Assembly: GCA_024275555.1 (NCBI GenBank) | Contig: JAJRYW010000649.1 | Span: 1 to 6,339, forward strand | Length of the DNA stretch: 6,339 nt | Reading direction: 5' to 3' | Source of the DNA: Calditrichota bacterium | GTDB taxonomy: Bacteria; Calditrichota; Calditrichia; RBG-13-44-9; J075 | Part shown: positions 5,689 to 6,339 of the stretch, piece after piece | How positions within the stretch are numbered: the stretch's first letter is position 1 | Layout: each line of letters begins with the position of its first letter | Made by a program: the position numbers and the translations under genes | The notes under the pieces: generated by a model | What the model was told of the DNA's origin: nothing | What the model saw: only the letters and a program-made list of their open reading frames with translations | Database searches by the model: none

Positions 5689-6114
5689 CTACCCCCTGTT
5701 TTTGCGGACCACATCCAGGCCCGCGGGAATTTTCATTTGCCGGCAGAGATTGACCACCCGGAAGGCGTATTTCACCGGGGCGTCGTAATTGGCCCGCACC
5801 CGCACGCGCATCCGGATTCGTTTGGCGTTCAGCCGCTGCCGCTCGGCCAGGATAAATCTTTGCAGCACCGCTTCATCATCAATCACGGCGCGCTCTTCGT
5901 TCACCAGGTAACGGCCGTCGGGCAAAACGCCGATGTAGACCACCTGCTCGCGATCCGGCGCGGTCGCAGGAACGGCGGCGCTTTCGGCCAGCTTTATTCT
6001 GCTTTTTTTGCTGACCTCCGATATGGCGATAAACCCGAACAAAAGGATCAGCACCACATCGATCAGCCGGATAATCAATCCGCTGGAATATTTTTTTTTC
6101 TTTTTGCCGGGCAT
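5689..6114 (-). CDS. ExbD/TolR-family biopolymer transport protein (first copy)
   Basis: The product is 141 residues. A strongly basic cytoplasmic N terminus (MPGKKKKKY) precedes one membrane helix at about 12-32, containing RLIDVVLILLFGF, with D19 at the conserved proton-path Asp position. The periplasmic domain (about 55-137) begins with a strand (QVVYIGVLPDGRYLVN), has a helix (DEAVLQRFILAERQRL), a markedly basic strand (KRIRMRVRVRANYDAPV), a helix (YAFRVVNLCRQMKI) and a C-terminal strand (AGLDVV). This order is normal for ExbD/TolR. The helix is nearly identical to that of the next gene, while the periplasmic parts have diverged. This fits two ExbD-like subunits with different partners in one complex (inference). 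The Shine-Dalgarno AAAGGA, seven bases before the ATG, lies in the last codons of the upstream gene, which points to translational coupling. No ExbB-like gene is present in the window. Confidence 0.93.
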   Translation of the reverse strand: MPGKKKKKYSSGLIIRLIDVVLILLFGFIAISEVSKKSRIKLAESAAVPATAPDREQVVYIGVLPDGRYLVNEERAVIDDEAVLQRFILAERQRLNAKRIRMRVRVRANYDAPVKYAFRVVNLCRQMKIPAGLDVVRKNRG

Positions 6115-6118
6115 CTTA

Positions 6119-6339
6119 TTATCCTTTACAGAGAATCCGGAATTCCACCGGCTCGCTTTGGGAATCTTTGATGCGGGCCGCCACGGCGTAGAACCCCGGT
6201 TTTGTTCCCAGGGTCAGCCGCGATTCGGCAATGCCCCGGGCGTCGCTGCGGGAGAGGTAACGATGATTTCCGCCGCTGAAATTGCCGTCGCCCATGGTCA
6301 GTTCAAAAAGGATGGGGGCATTGGGAACCGGGTTTCCCA
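6119..6339 (-). CDS. C-terminal fragment of a protein with a bacterial Ig-like (Big_1-type) domain
   Basis: The frame is open from the right edge to a TAA at 6121-6119, giving the last 72 residues of a protein whose 5' part is outside the window. The fragment opens with GNPVPNAPILFELTMGDG, then a loop, then SDARGIAESRLTLGTKPGFYAVAARI and a final strand (PVEFRIL). This order (G.PV.NAPI.F, DA.G.A...LTLG, G.Y.V.A) is typical of invasin-type bacterial Ig-like domains, which fold as beta sandwiches in exported or surface proteins. The gene ends four bases before the first ExbD-like gene and carries that gene's ribosome binding site in its last codons, so both are almost certainly co-transcribed. 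A link between this protein and the energised complex is inference from position only. Confidence 0.8.
   Translation of the reverse strand, partial: GNPVPNAPILFELTMGDGNFSGGNHRYLSRSDARGIAESRLTLGTKPGFYAVAARIKDSQSEPVEFRILCKG
6122..6127 (-). promoter_or_regulatory. Ribosome binding site of the first ExbD-like gene, inside the upstream gene
   Basis: AAAGGA on the minus strand lies seven bases before the ATG at 6114 and forms the last two sense codons of the Ig-like gene. It fixes the ExbD start and implies coupled translation of the two genes. Confidence 0.7.

Overview
The window holds one leftward (minus-strand) gene cluster plus the 5' part of a separate leftward gene at the left edge. I see no credible plus-strand gene, no tRNA or rRNA and no CRISPR array. 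The right two thirds are fairly G+C rich, use CTG/CGG/GCC-type codons, and show AAGGA-type ribosome binding sites in front of two genes. The envelope genes imply a Gram-negative, double-membrane bacterium. The gene set and the dispersed repeats remind me of environmental FCB-group or candidate-phylum bacteria (Calditrichota/KSB1-like). That placement is inference and no marker gene is present to prove it.

Layout from right to left, which is the direction of transcription: (1) 6339-6119, the C-terminal end of a protein with a bacterial Ig-like domain; (2) 6114-5689 and (3) 5655-5236, two small paralogous ExbD/TolR-type proteins with the proton-path Asp in the single membrane helix; (4) 5218-4184, a TonB/TolA-shaped protein with an N-terminal anchor, a Pro-rich stretch, a low-complexity linker and an unfamiliar C-terminal domain; (5) a 393-bp gap filled by two unrelated tandem repeat families; (6) 3790-2249, a TPR-rich probable lipoprotein; (7) 2259-1222, an exported protein of unknown function whose start overlaps the end of the TPR gene. 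Next comes a 464-bp gap with dispersed-repeat debris. Last is an A+T-richer gene (757-1, running off the left edge) for a four-helix membrane protein.

Taken together, genes 1-7 look like an energised envelope machine of the Ton/Tol/Agl type. Two ExbD-like proteins would work with an ExbB/TolQ-like channel, which is not in this window and may lie further upstream. The TonB-like protein would carry force across the periplasm. The TPR lipoprotein and the exported protein would be envelope partners. The substrate or task cannot be read from the sequence.

The most unusual structure is in gene 7. A block of REP-like palindromic repeats, with repeat periods of 42 and 111 bp (both multiples of three), sits in frame between the apparent start codon and the hydrophobic core of the signal peptide. 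It either lengthens the protein N terminus by about 90 residues or has forced use of an internal start.
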